Shown: positions 17,094 through 24,379 of the stretch, in pieces | Position numbering within the stretch: the stretch's first letter is position 1 | Layout: the number at the start of each line of letters is the position of its first letter | Source: JBCCSZ01 sp039199225 | GTDB taxonomy: Bacteria > Bacteroidota > Bacteroidia > Chitinophagales > Saprospiraceae | Length of the DNA: 62,621 bases | NCBI GenBank assembly: GCA_039199225.1 | Contig: JBCCSZ010000003.1 | Span: forward strand, 1 to 62,621 | Direction of reading: 5' to 3' | Program-made: the position numbers and the translations under genes | Notes under the pieces: model-generated | The model's database searches: none | Told to the model about the DNA's origin: nothing | The model's input: only the letters and a program-made list of their open reading frames with translations

Positions 17094-18203
17094 TTAGAGG
17101 GTGCGAGTTTGTGCGCTTGGCTTACTTTGTTTTAGTTGAGCTGCGCCATAGGTTTCCAATAAACGGATGTAGGTTTGAATGCCTTGTTCGATTTCTTCCA
17201 GTCGAATAAACTCATCGGCAGTGTGGGAACGAGCGGACTTGCCTGGACCGATTTTGAGGCTGCTAAATGGCAGGAGCGCCTGGTCTGAAAGGGTAGGAGA
17301 GCCATAATAATCCAAGCCACAAGCCAGGCCCGCTTGTACAAAAGGATGGTCCAATGCAATTCCGGATGAATTGAGGCGAAACGATCGGGCCTTGAGGGAG
17401 GAGCGTAGCAATTGCTGCAAAATGTCAAACACTTCCTGGTTGCTGTAATGCTCATTGGTGCGCACATCTATGACGAATTGGCAATGATCCGGTACGACAT
17501 TGTGTTGGCTGCCACACCTTATTTGCGTGACTGTCATTTTGATGGGACCCAAGAGTGGACTGCGCTTCTCGAATTGATAATTTCGAATCTTGTCGATGTC
17601 TTCCAGAGCGATGTACAAGGCATTGATGCCTTCCTCCCGGGCGGCATGGCCGGCTTTTCCTTGCGCCTCTCCATCGATCACCATCAAGCCCTTTTCGGCA
17701 ATGGCCATGCGCATTTGTGTGGGTTCGCCAACAATGGCCAAGTCGATGGGACCCAGAACTGGTAGTAGGCTGGCAATGCCATTTGGACCAGATATTTCTT
17801 CTTCGGCCGGTGCCGCAAAAATCAGGTTGAAAGCCAGATCGGTCTTTGGATGGAAATGGATGAAACTCATCAGCAAGCTAACCAAGGAGGCACCGGCATC
17901 ATTGCTGCCCAAGCCAAAGAGACAACCCTCTTCGATGGTCGGTTCGAAAGGGTTTCTTTGCCAGCCTTTGGCAGGCTTTACCGTGTCGTGGTGTGAATTC
18001 AACAATAGGGTAGGGAGCCCCTCCTGCCAGTGTTTATTCTTTGCCCAGACATTGTTTCCTTGTCGGTGGGTCGCGATGCCCTGAGACTGCAAAGTCCTTT
18101 CAAGCAGCTCTGCCGTCTGCGTTTCTTCTTTGGAAAAGGAAGGGATTGCAATCAGTTCTTGCAATAATTTGACGGCCTGTATATGTTTATCGTTGGAAGA
18201 CAT
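17094..18203 (-). CDS. argE: M20 family deacylase (N-acyl-citrulline/ornithine deacetylase)
   Basis: This 369-residue zinc aminoacylase belongs to family M20. Visible ligands are the SHHDTV motif (His, Asp), the GLGSNDAGAS segment and the catalytic/ligand glutamates in PAEEEISG; the dimerisation insert begins around GKAGHAARE. In the pathway with argF' the substrate should be acetyl- or succinyl-citrulline rather than acetylornithine; that is inferred from the operon. It lies 24 bases downstream of argB. The ATG at 18203 fits the family start. Confidence 0.88.
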   Translation of the reverse strand: MSSNDKHIQAVKLLQELIAIPSFSKEETQTAELLERTLQSQGIATHRQGNNVWAKNKHWQEGLPTLLLNSHHDTVKPAKGWQRNPFEPTIEEGCLFGLGSNDAGASLVSLLMSFIHFHPKTDLAFNLIFAAPAEEEISGPNGIASLLPVLGPIDLAIVGEPTQMRMAIAEKGLMVIDGEAQGKAGHAAREEGINALYIALEDIDKIRNYQFEKRSPLLGPIKMTVTQIRCGSQHNVVPDHCQFVIDVRTNEHYSNQEVFDILQQLLRSSLKARSFRLNSSGIALDHPFVQAGLACGLDYYGSPTLSDQALLPFSSLKIGPGKSARSHTADEFIRLEEIEQGIQTYIRLLETYGAAQLKQSKPSAQTRTL

Positions 18204-18227
18204 CTCTTCGTTTTATCATTCGTTGGA

Positions 18228-19010
18228 TTAAATAGCAACTTGGGTGATGCGCGTGCCGCCATTGCTGGTAATGCCTTGTAGATTACAGATGCGGACGGAT
18301 TGAACGCCTCCTTTACAAGCAGCCATTGCATTGTCGATTTTGGGGATCATCCCAGCCGAGATCATTCCCGATTGTTTGCATTGCTCAAAAATGTTGGTAT
18401 CGATCTGTCGAATAACAGAATTGGGGATGGCGGGGTTGCTGAGCACGCCTGGCATTTCAAAGCAAAACTTCAGATGTACCTGATAATGAGCCGCCAGGGC
18501 AATGGCCAATTGGGAGGCGATGGTATCGGCATTGGTATTCAGCAGTTGTCCTTTTTTGTCGTGGGTAATGGCGCAGAATATTGGCCGGAAGCCACTCTCT
18601 AGCAGCCGATGCAGCACTTGACCGTCCACTTGGTCGATGTCTCCGGCAAAGCCATAATCTATTTTATCGACGATGCGTTTGTGTGCTTGGATGCTGTTCA
18701 AATCTGCTCCGCACAGGCCGATGGCCTGACATCCAATGGCCTGCAATTGGGCAACGATGTTTTTGTTGATCAAGCCAGCATAAACCATTGTGACCACTTC
18801 TAGGCTGGCCGCATCTGTGACCCTTCGACCTTCCACCATCTGTGGCTGAATGCCCAACTGCCGGAGTAGCTGACTGGCCCGCTTACCTCCGCCATGTACC
18901 AAAATCTTAGGACCTTCGATCTGATGGAAATGCTGTAGGGCCTCTGCCAAAAGTGTCGGAGACTCGATGAGGTTGCCTCCGATTTTTATGATTTGTAATG
19001 CTGTTTTCAT
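18228..19010 (-). CDS. argB: Acetylglutamate kinase
   Basis: This 260-residue amino acid kinase phosphorylates N-acylglutamate. It shows the N-terminal lysine/glycine motif IIKIGGN, the HGGGKRAS substrate loop, LNTNADTIAS and a lysine-bearing SAGMIPKIDNA near the C terminus. The frame continues upstream through ATG 19043 and GTG 19046, but the ATG at 19010 (MKTALQIIKIGG) gives the usual distance to the first motif and was chosen. If the upstream ATG is used the gap to argF' shrinks to 23 bases. Confidence 0.93.
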   Translation of the reverse strand: MKTALQIIKIGGNLIESPTLLAEALQHFHQIEGPKILVHGGGKRASQLLRQLGIQPQMVEGRRVTDAASLEVVTMVYAGLINKNIVAQLQAIGCQAIGLCGADLNSIQAHKRIVDKIDYGFAGDIDQVDGQVLHRLLESGFRPIFCAITHDKKGQLLNTNADTIASQLAIALAAHYQVHLKFCFEMPGVLSNPAIPNSVIRQIDTNIFEQCKQSGMISAGMIPKIDNAMAACKGGVQSVRICNLQGITSNGGTRITQVAI

Positions 19011-19066
19011 TTGCCTGATGTCTGTAAGTTGCGATGATGGCATCACAGCTTTGGGTGATTGATTTA

Positions 19067-20005
19067 TTATTCCAAGATGTTTTTCAAAACAGCTTGAGCA
19101 GCGTAGGTGCGATTGTCAGCTTGTTGGATGACGGCCGAATGTGGACTGTCCAAAACCTTTTCCTCGATGACGACATTGCGGCGGACTGGCAAGCAGTGCA
19201 AGACCTTGGCTTGTTGCGTATGCTTTAGTTTGTCGAGTGTGATCGTCCACTGCAAATCTTGTTGAAGGACTTTCCCATATTCGTGGAAGGCCGACCAGTT
19301 TTTGACATATACAAAGTCTGCACCTTCGAGTGCTTCGTTTTGGTTGTATACCGGCTGAAGTTTTTGACTGAACATAGGAGATAACTCATAGCCTTTCGGA
19401 TGGGTCAATACGACCTCGGCATCGCTGGTGCTGATCCACTCCAAAAAAGAATTCGTTACGGCCTGTGGCAATGCCTTCGGATGGGGCGCCCAGCTGACTA
19501 CGACCTTGGGCTTGGACTTTGTTTGCAGTTCCTGAATGGTCATCAAATCGGCCAGGGATTGGAGTGGATGCCGAATGGCAGATTCCAAACTGACAACTGG
19601 CACCTGGGCAAATCGGGTGAATTGTTGTAAAATAAAATCGGAATAATCTTTTTCTCGATCGTTCAAAGAGGGAAAGGTCCGAATACCGATGATGTCGGCA
19701 TATTGGCTGACCACGGCTGCAGCCTCGCGAATGTGCTCAGCACTTTGACCGTTCATAACAACCTGATCTTCAAATTCGAGTGACCAGCCACTGTTCGTAT
19801 TCATACAGATGACATGCATTCCCAGGTTTTGGGCAGCGGCCTGCGTGCTGAGGCGTGTCCGAAGGCTGGGATTGAAAAACAGCAGCACCAATCGCTTACC
19901 TTTTCCGATGGTATCGTATTGCAAGGGTTGTTTTTTTAACGCCAATGCCTGTTTTACCAAAGATGCTGGGTCGGGAACGTCGTCTAAACAAGTGAAATTT
20001 TTCAT
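19067..20005 (-). CDS. argF': N-acetyl/N-succinyl-ornithine carbamoyltransferase
   Basis: This 312-residue transcarbamylase is of the Bacteroidota/Xanthomonas type that acts on acylated ornithine, making acyl-citrulline. The carbamoyl-phosphate loop FFNPSLRTR and the C-terminal HCLPVRRN motif are present, and the long MNTNSGW..EF segment is characteristic of the acyl-ornithine subgroup rather than of plain ArgF. At the position reported to separate acetyl- (Glu) from succinyl-specific (Pro) enzymes, this protein appears to carry Ala89 (NGQSAEH), so the acyl group is left open. A TTG at 20050 would extend it 15 residues; the ATG at 20005 fits the family start. Confidence 0.9.
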   Translation of the reverse strand: MKNFTCLDDVPDPASLVKQALALKKQPLQYDTIGKGKRLVLLFFNPSLRTRLSTQAAAQNLGMHVICMNTNSGWSLEFEDQVVMNGQSAEHIREAAAVVSQYADIIGIRTFPSLNDREKDYSDFILQQFTRFAQVPVVSLESAIRHPLQSLADLMTIQELQTKSKPKVVVSWAPHPKALPQAVTNSFLEWISTSDAEVVLTHPKGYELSPMFSQKLQPVYNQNEALEGADFVYVKNWSAFHEYGKVLQQDLQWTITLDKLKHTQQAKVLHCLPVRRNVVIEEKVLDSPHSAVIQQADNRTYAAQAVLKNILE

Positions 20006-20046
20006 AACCGTCGTTTCTATTCTTTTGAGCTCAAAGTATTGATGGA

Positions 20047-21210
20047 TCAAGAGGAGACTTCCTCCGGAGCGTGTTGTTTCTTTTTGTGTAGGGCGCTCTT
20101 TATTTTTTGTAAGAATAAATCTGCTTCCTGCTTACCGATGTTGAGTGGAGGGAGCAGTCGCAGTACGTTGGGATCGGAGGAGGAGCCAGTAAACAGCTGT
20201 TCTTCAAAGAGCAATTGCTTGCGGAAAGCCTTGATGGGCTCGTCGAATTCCAGTCCGATCATCAGCCCATGCCCTCTGACCGAGCGCACCTCCGGGATTT
20301 GTTTGAGTGCTGCCATGATGTAGTTTCCGATGCTTGTTGCATTTGCCAGAAGGCTTTCTTGCTCTAGGACTTCCAGAACGGCGAGGCCCGCGGCGCAGGC
20401 CAAGTGGTTGCCGCCGAAGGTTGTTCCCAGCAAGCCATAGGTGGCTTGGAAGCGGGGATGAATCAGTACGCCGCCGATGGGAAAGCCATTGCCCATGCCC
20501 TTGGCCACCGTGATGATGTCGGGCTGGATATTGGCGTATTGATAGGCGAAGAAATTGCCGGACCGTCCGTAGCCAGATTGGATTTCATCGAGGATTAGGA
20601 CGACGCCCTTTTTGCGGCATAAATCGGCGATGGCTTCGAGGAATGCCGGTTCGGGTACGTGGATGCCTCCGATGCCTTGAATCCCTTCGATGATGAGGGC
20701 GCACACATCGCCTTTTTCAATACTTTGCGCTACGCTTTCCAGCTCATTGAATACATGCGCTTCGGCCTCGAAGGTTTTGTTGATGGGGGCTTTGATCCTG
20801 GGGTTATCGGTGATGTTGACGGCTGCCGATGTGCGGCCGTGAAAGCCTTTGCGAAAGGCGATGATCTTGGACTTTCCCGTTTGAAAGGACGCTAGCTTCA
20901 AAGCGTTTTCGTTGGCCTCTGCGCCGGAGTTGCAAAGGAACAGGTGGTAATCTTCGCATCCGGATAGTTGCCCGAGTTTTTGCGCCAGCTGTTGTTGCAG
21001 TTTGTTGACAACGGAGTTGGAGTAAAAGATGAGTTGCTCACTTTGCTGGCGGATGGCCTGTACAAAATGTGGATGGTTGTGTCCGATGGAAATGACAGCA
21101 TGGCCGCCGTAAAAGTCGAGGTAGGCTTGGCCTTGTGCGTCGTAGACGTAGCTGCCGGAGCCTTTGACGGGTTCTATGTCGAATAGTGGATATACGTTGA
21201 ATAGGGTCAT
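20047..21210 (-). CDS. argD: Acetylornithine aminotransferase
   Basis: The 387-residue class III PLP aminotransferase converts N-acylglutamate semialdehyde to N-acylornithine. It shows the cofactor-binding SGAEANE, the LILDEIQSGYGR motif and Lys237 in VAKGMGNGFPIGG as the Schiff-base lysine. The length is typical. It follows argC after about 100 bases that hold a short-period tandem repeat, the only sizeable gap within the operon, and ends just before the argF' start. Confidence 0.95.
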   Translation of the reverse strand: MTLFNVYPLFDIEPVKGSGSYVYDAQGQAYLDFYGGHAVISIGHNHPHFVQAIRQQSEQLIFYSNSVVNKLQQQLAQKLGQLSGCEDYHLFLCNSGAEANENALKLASFQTGKSKIIAFRKGFHGRTSAAVNITDNPRIKAPINKTFEAEAHVFNELESVAQSIEKGDVCALIIEGIQGIGGIHVPEPAFLEAIADLCRKKGVVLILDEIQSGYGRSGNFFAYQYANIQPDIITVAKGMGNGFPIGGVLIHPRFQATYGLLGTTFGGNHLACAAGLAVLEVLEQESLLANATSIGNYIMAALKQIPEVRSVRGHGLMIGLEFDEPIKAFRKQLLFEEQLFTGSSSDPNVLRLLPPLNIGKQEADLFLQKIKSALHKKKQHAPEEVSS

Positions 21211-21220
21211 GGTTTGGGGG

Positions 21221-21312
21221 TTTGTGATTTGGTGATCGGTGGTTTTGTGATTTGGTGATTGGTGATTGGTGATCTGGTGATTTGGTGATCGGTGATCTGG
21301 TGATTTTGTGGT
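21221..21312 (-). repeat. 7/8-bp tandem repeat (ATCACC unit) between argC and argD
   Basis: On the minus strand the spacer consists of about ten ATCACC-type units with one or two variable bases between them (ATCACCAG, ATCACCG, ATCACCAA), giving mixed 7- and 8-base periods. The repeat begins just downstream of the argC stop and ends about ten bases before the argD start, so it is transcribed within the operon. The units do not form a strong self-complementary structure. Confidence 0.85.
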
Positions 21313-22278
21313 TTAGAAGGCTATGGCTTTTAGTTTTAGGGCGGTGGTTTCTGGGAGGCCGAAGTGTAGGTTCATGTTTTGGATGGCTTGGCCGGAGGCT
21401 CCTTTGAGGAGGTTGTCGATCAAGCTGATGATGAGGAGTTTTCCTTCGGCTTTTTCGAGGTATAGGATGCAATCGTTGGTGTTGACGACTTGTTTGAGGC
21501 TGGGGTTTTCGGGGCTGATTTTGATGAAGGGAGCATCGGCATAGAAATCTTGATAGATTTTTTGTGCTTCTTCGGTGGTGAGGGGGCTATCGATGTAGGC
21601 ACTCGCAAAGATTCCTCTGGCAAAATTGCCGCGGACGGGGAGGAAGTTGATCGAATGCTGGAAGTTGGGCTGCAGTTGTAGGAGGCTTTGTTTGATTTCG
21701 TCGAGGTGTTGGTGGCGGAAGGCTTTGTAGATGGAAACGTTGTTGTTGCGCCAACTGAAATGGGTTGTTGCTACGGCTTGCTGGCCGGCACCTGTGGAGC
21801 CGGTGATTGCATGTATGTGGATGTCGCTTTGCAATTGACCTTGGGCGGCTAGGGGGAGCAGTGCCAGTTGAATGGCGGTGGCGAAGCAGCCGGGGTTGGC
21901 AATCCGGTGGGTGGATTGGATGGCTTTCCGATGGAGTTCTGGTAGACCATATACAAAGCCGTCGGCATGCTCCTTTAACCTGTAGTCCCGACTTAGGTCG
22001 ATGATGCAAACAGAAGGCGGAATTTCATTGGTTTCGACAAAAGTACGCGCCCGGCCATGACCGGTGCAAAGAAATAAGAGGTCGACATTTGTCTGGACAT
22101 CCGATGAAAAATAGAGGTTTGTTTCCCCCAACAAATCCAAGTGAATACTACTTAATGGTTTTCCTGCCTGGCTGTTGCTCTGCACAAATTCGATCTGCAC
22201 TTCGGGGTGCCACAATAGCATCCGCAATAATTCTCCGGCGGTGTAACCAGCTCCACCAATGATTCCTACTTTGATCAT
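21313..22278 (-). CDS. argC: N-acetyl-gamma-glutamyl-phosphate reductase
   Basis: The 321-residue NADPH-dependent reductase makes N-acylglutamate semialdehyde. It has the nucleotide-binding GIIGGAGYTAGEL at the N terminus and the catalytic cysteine Cys131 in the signature NPGCFATA. Its start overlaps the argG stop by four bases, indicating translational coupling. Length fits the short ArgC type. Confidence 0.96.
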   Translation of the reverse strand: MIKVGIIGGAGYTAGELLRMLLWHPEVQIEFVQSNSQAGKPLSSIHLDLLGETNLYFSSDVQTNVDLLFLCTGHGRARTFVETNEIPPSVCIIDLSRDYRLKEHADGFVYGLPELHRKAIQSTHRIANPGCFATAIQLALLPLAAQGQLQSDIHIHAITGSTGAGQQAVATTHFSWRNNNVSIYKAFRHQHLDEIKQSLLQLQPNFQHSINFLPVRGNFARGIFASAYIDSPLTTEEAQKIYQDFYADAPFIKISPENPSLKQVVNTNDCILYLEKAEGKLLIISLIDNLLKGASGQAIQNMNLHFGLPETTALKLKAIAF

Positions 22279-23480
22279 AATGATTTGTTTTGTTTCGAGC
22301 TGGTGTTTACCATTTCGAAGATTTTACTTTGATTACCGAGAATTTTCGTAAAGCCCTTTACGTCTTCACCGCTCCATGCCTTGTTCATTTCACCGTATTG
22401 TCCGAAGCTGTTGTTCATCAAATCGTGCTCGGATTGTATGCCTTCCAATTCGAAGCGATAGGGGTGTAGTTGGATGTAAACGCTTCCACTGACGTGGGTT
22501 TGTGTATCTTCCAAAAAGGTTTCGATGTTGCGCATGACGGGGTCTAGGAACTGGCCTTCGTGCAAAAGCATGCCATACCAATTGGCGAGTTGTTCTTTCC
22601 AGTATTGTTGCCATTTGGTCAGCGTGTGCTTTTCCAAAAGGTGGTGTGCTTTCAACAGGATGAGGGGTGCTGCTGCTTCGAAACCGACCCGCCCTTTGAT
22701 GCCGATGATGGTATCGCCGACGTGGATGTCCCGGCCGATGGCGTAGGGTTGTGCCAATTGCTGAAGAGCTTGGATGAGCTGCACCGGAGTCATCGACTGA
22801 CCATCCAGGGCGATGGGTTCACCTTGATGAAATTGTATTTCTATTTGTTCGCTGCCCTTTTTTTGCAAAGGGGTCGGATAGGCAGATTCAGGCAGCGGCT
22901 TGTGCGAGCTTAGTGTTTCGGCGCCACCGACACTGGTTCCCCACAGGCCGGCATTGATGGAGTACTGCGCCTTTTCCCAGCTCCACTCGACGCCATGCTG
23001 TTGGAGGTATTCAATCTCTGCTTGTCGCGACAGACGTTGGTCCCGGATGGGCGTAATGATGTCGAGCCCCTGGCCGAGTACTTGAAAAACCAGATCGAAG
23101 CGCACTTGGTCATTGCCTGCTCCGGTGCTGCCGTGTGCTACGGCCTTGGCACCAATGAGATTGGCATAGCGCACGATCTCTAAGGCTTGAAACATGCGTT
23201 CGGCGCTGACCGATAGGGGATAGGTGTTGTTTCTCAGTACATTGCCGAACAGCAAATAGCGCAGGCAATCCTTGTAGTAAATATCAATTGCATCGATGCA
23301 TTTAAAGGTTTTGGCGCCCAGTTGCAAGGCTTTGGATTCCAGCTTTTGAATGGCCTCCGAATCAAAGCCGCCGGTGTTGACGGTTACGGCATGCACTTCG
23401 TATCCTCTTTCGGCCGTCAGATATTTGACGCAGTAGGAAGTGTCAAGACCTCCTGAGTATGCTAAGACTATTTTAGACAT
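22275..23480 (-). CDS. argG: Argininosuccinate synthase
   Basis: The 401-residue ATP-dependent ligase joins citrulline and aspartate. The N-terminal PP-loop reads AYSGGLDTS and the conserved GSTGAGNDQVRF segment follows. It overlaps the preceding acyltransferase gene by eight bases and argC by four, so these three genes form a tight translational block at the head of the operon. Confidence 0.96.
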   Translation of the reverse strand: MSKIVLAYSGGLDTSYCVKYLTAERGYEVHAVTVNTGGFDSEAIQKLESKALQLGAKTFKCIDAIDIYYKDCLRYLLFGNVLRNNTYPLSVSAERMFQALEIVRYANLIGAKAVAHGSTGAGNDQVRFDLVFQVLGQGLDIITPIRDQRLSRQAEIEYLQQHGVEWSWEKAQYSINAGLWGTSVGGAETLSSHKPLPESAYPTPLQKKGSEQIEIQFHQGEPIALDGQSMTPVQLIQALQQLAQPYAIGRDIHVGDTIIGIKGRVGFEAAAPLILLKAHHLLEKHTLTKWQQYWKEQLANWYGMLLHEGQFLDPVMRNIETFLEDTQTHVSGSVYIQLHPYRFELEGIQSEHDLMNNSFGQYGEMNKAWSGEDVKGFTKILGNQSKIFEMVNTSSKQNKSL

Positions 23481-24042
23481 GATTTTCTTTTTTCATTTTT
23501 GAAACTTCCTCCTCTACTTTTGATGGGGCCAACATGCCGGTGCAAAGGCAGAGCTTTCTTTTGTTCCTTTGAAGGATTTCATAATTGGGACAACTTCGGC
23601 AACCATTCCAGAAGGTTTCATCCTGGGTCAATTCCGAAAAAGTAACGGGGCGATAGCCGAGGTCGCTATTGATTCTCATGACGGCTAGGCTGGTAGTGAT
23701 ACCGAACACGCGGGCATCCGGGAAGCGGTTGCGGGCCAATTGGAAAGCCTGCTTTTTGATGGCCTTTGCCAATCCTTGCTTGCGAAAGTCGGAGACGACA
23801 ATGAGCCCGGAGTTGGCTACATATCGACCGTGGCTCCAGGATTCGATGTAGCAAAAGCCTGCCAGCTTGTTTTCTGCCAGTGCGATGATGGCCATCCTTT
23901 TATCAATTTTTTCTTGTAGGTACTCTGCCTTTCGCAAGGCGATGCCGATGCCACGCTCTTTTGCCGATTCAATGTAGAGTCGACAGAGTTCTTGGACGTA
24001 TCGGCTGTGGGCAGGATTTGCAACTGTAATTTCAATATTCAT
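23473..24042 (-). CDS. GNAT acyltransferase, probable N-acylglutamate synthase
   Basis: This 189-residue GNAT protein heads the arginine operon. It shows the acetyl-CoA-binding region around VSDFRKQGLAKAIKK and an unusual C-terminal cysteine motif (GCRSCPNYEIL, then KLCLCTGM: CxxC plus CxC) that could bind metal. No argJ or classical argA is present, so it is the natural candidate for the first step, acylation of glutamate; this function is inferred from context. A GTG at 24081 gives 13 extra residues, but ATG 24042 starts at the conserved MNIEITVANPAHS and was preferred. It overlaps argG. Confidence 0.8.
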   Translation of the reverse strand: MNIEITVANPAHSRYVQELCRLYIESAKERGIGIALRKAEYLQEKIDKRMAIIALAENKLAGFCYIESWSHGRYVANSGLIVVSDFRKQGLAKAIKKQAFQLARNRFPDARVFGITTSLAVMRINSDLGYRPVTFSELTQDETFWNGCRSCPNYEILQRNKRKLCLCTGMLAPSKVEEEVSKMKKENHV

Positions 24043-24197
24043 TTTTGATAGCGTGATGATGGGTGCTTCGGCGATAGACACGAATAACTACTAGTTCGCC
24101 CGAACACCACTGTGGGGAATTAGACTAAACCAAACTGTTTTTGAATGATTACAATAGCGCCTTTGACCGTAAAGATTGTTGAAGCTTGGATATGTAA

Positions 24198-24222
24198 GTG
24201 GATAGATGGATCCACCTTGGAT
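24198..24222 (-). promoter_or_regulatory. Mutually exclusive hairpins in the arginine operon leader
   Basis: Just after the leader-peptide stop, ATCCA-AGG-TGGAT (24222-24210) and GTGGAT-CCATCT-ATCCAC (24215-24198) can each form, but they share the same TGGAT strand and so exclude each other. Such an arrangement suits a switch governed by ribosome position on the preceding short ORF. No U-tract terminator follows, so any control would be translational or Rho-dependent. Stems are short, so this is tentative. Confidence 0.35.
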
Positions 24223-24230
24223 GGAAATAG

Positions 24231-24311
24231 TTACGCCCGCACGGGGCGACGACGGAATCGGCAGACGCGAGTCTGTGGAGTGAAGTTACGATATGTCGTT
24301 TGTTCCGTCAT
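24231..24311 (-). CDS. Arginine-rich leader peptide of the arginine operon (candidate)
   Basis: A 26-residue ORF starts at ATG 24311 and ends at TAA 24231-24233, between the upstream gene's stop and the first arg gene. Seven of the 26 residues are arginine (positions 8, 15, 18, 20, 21, 22, 25), with RFRRRPVR at the end. A TANNTTTG promoter core lies 37 bases upstream of the ATG. Two perfect hairpins lie inside the ORF: CAGAC/GTCTG (24275-24262) and CGCCC/GGGCG (24248-24234); the second overlaps the last Arg codons up to the stop. This is the classical layout of a leader peptide whose translation senses the end-product amino acid. The function is inferred; expression has not been shown. Confidence 0.6.
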   Translation of the reverse strand: MTEQTTYRNFTPQTRVCRFRRRPVRA

Positions 24312-24347
24312 TACGATGATAAATGTATGATGAAATGGGGAGTAATG

Positions 24348-24355
24348 CAAATTTA
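24348..24355 (-). promoter_or_regulatory. Candidate promoter -7 element of the arginine operon
   Basis: TAAATTTG on the minus strand matches TANNTTTG and lies between the stop of the upstream gene and the leader peptide ATG. It would give a short 5' end before the leader ORF. I do not see a good -33 TTTG at the usual distance. Confidence 0.4.
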
Positions 24356-24379
24356 ACCCTCCACAATTTTCTGGAAGCT

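Noticed and set aside
21221..21312. Possible CRISPR-like array
   Set aside because: Units are only 6-8 bases with one or two bases between them; there are no spacers and no cas genes.
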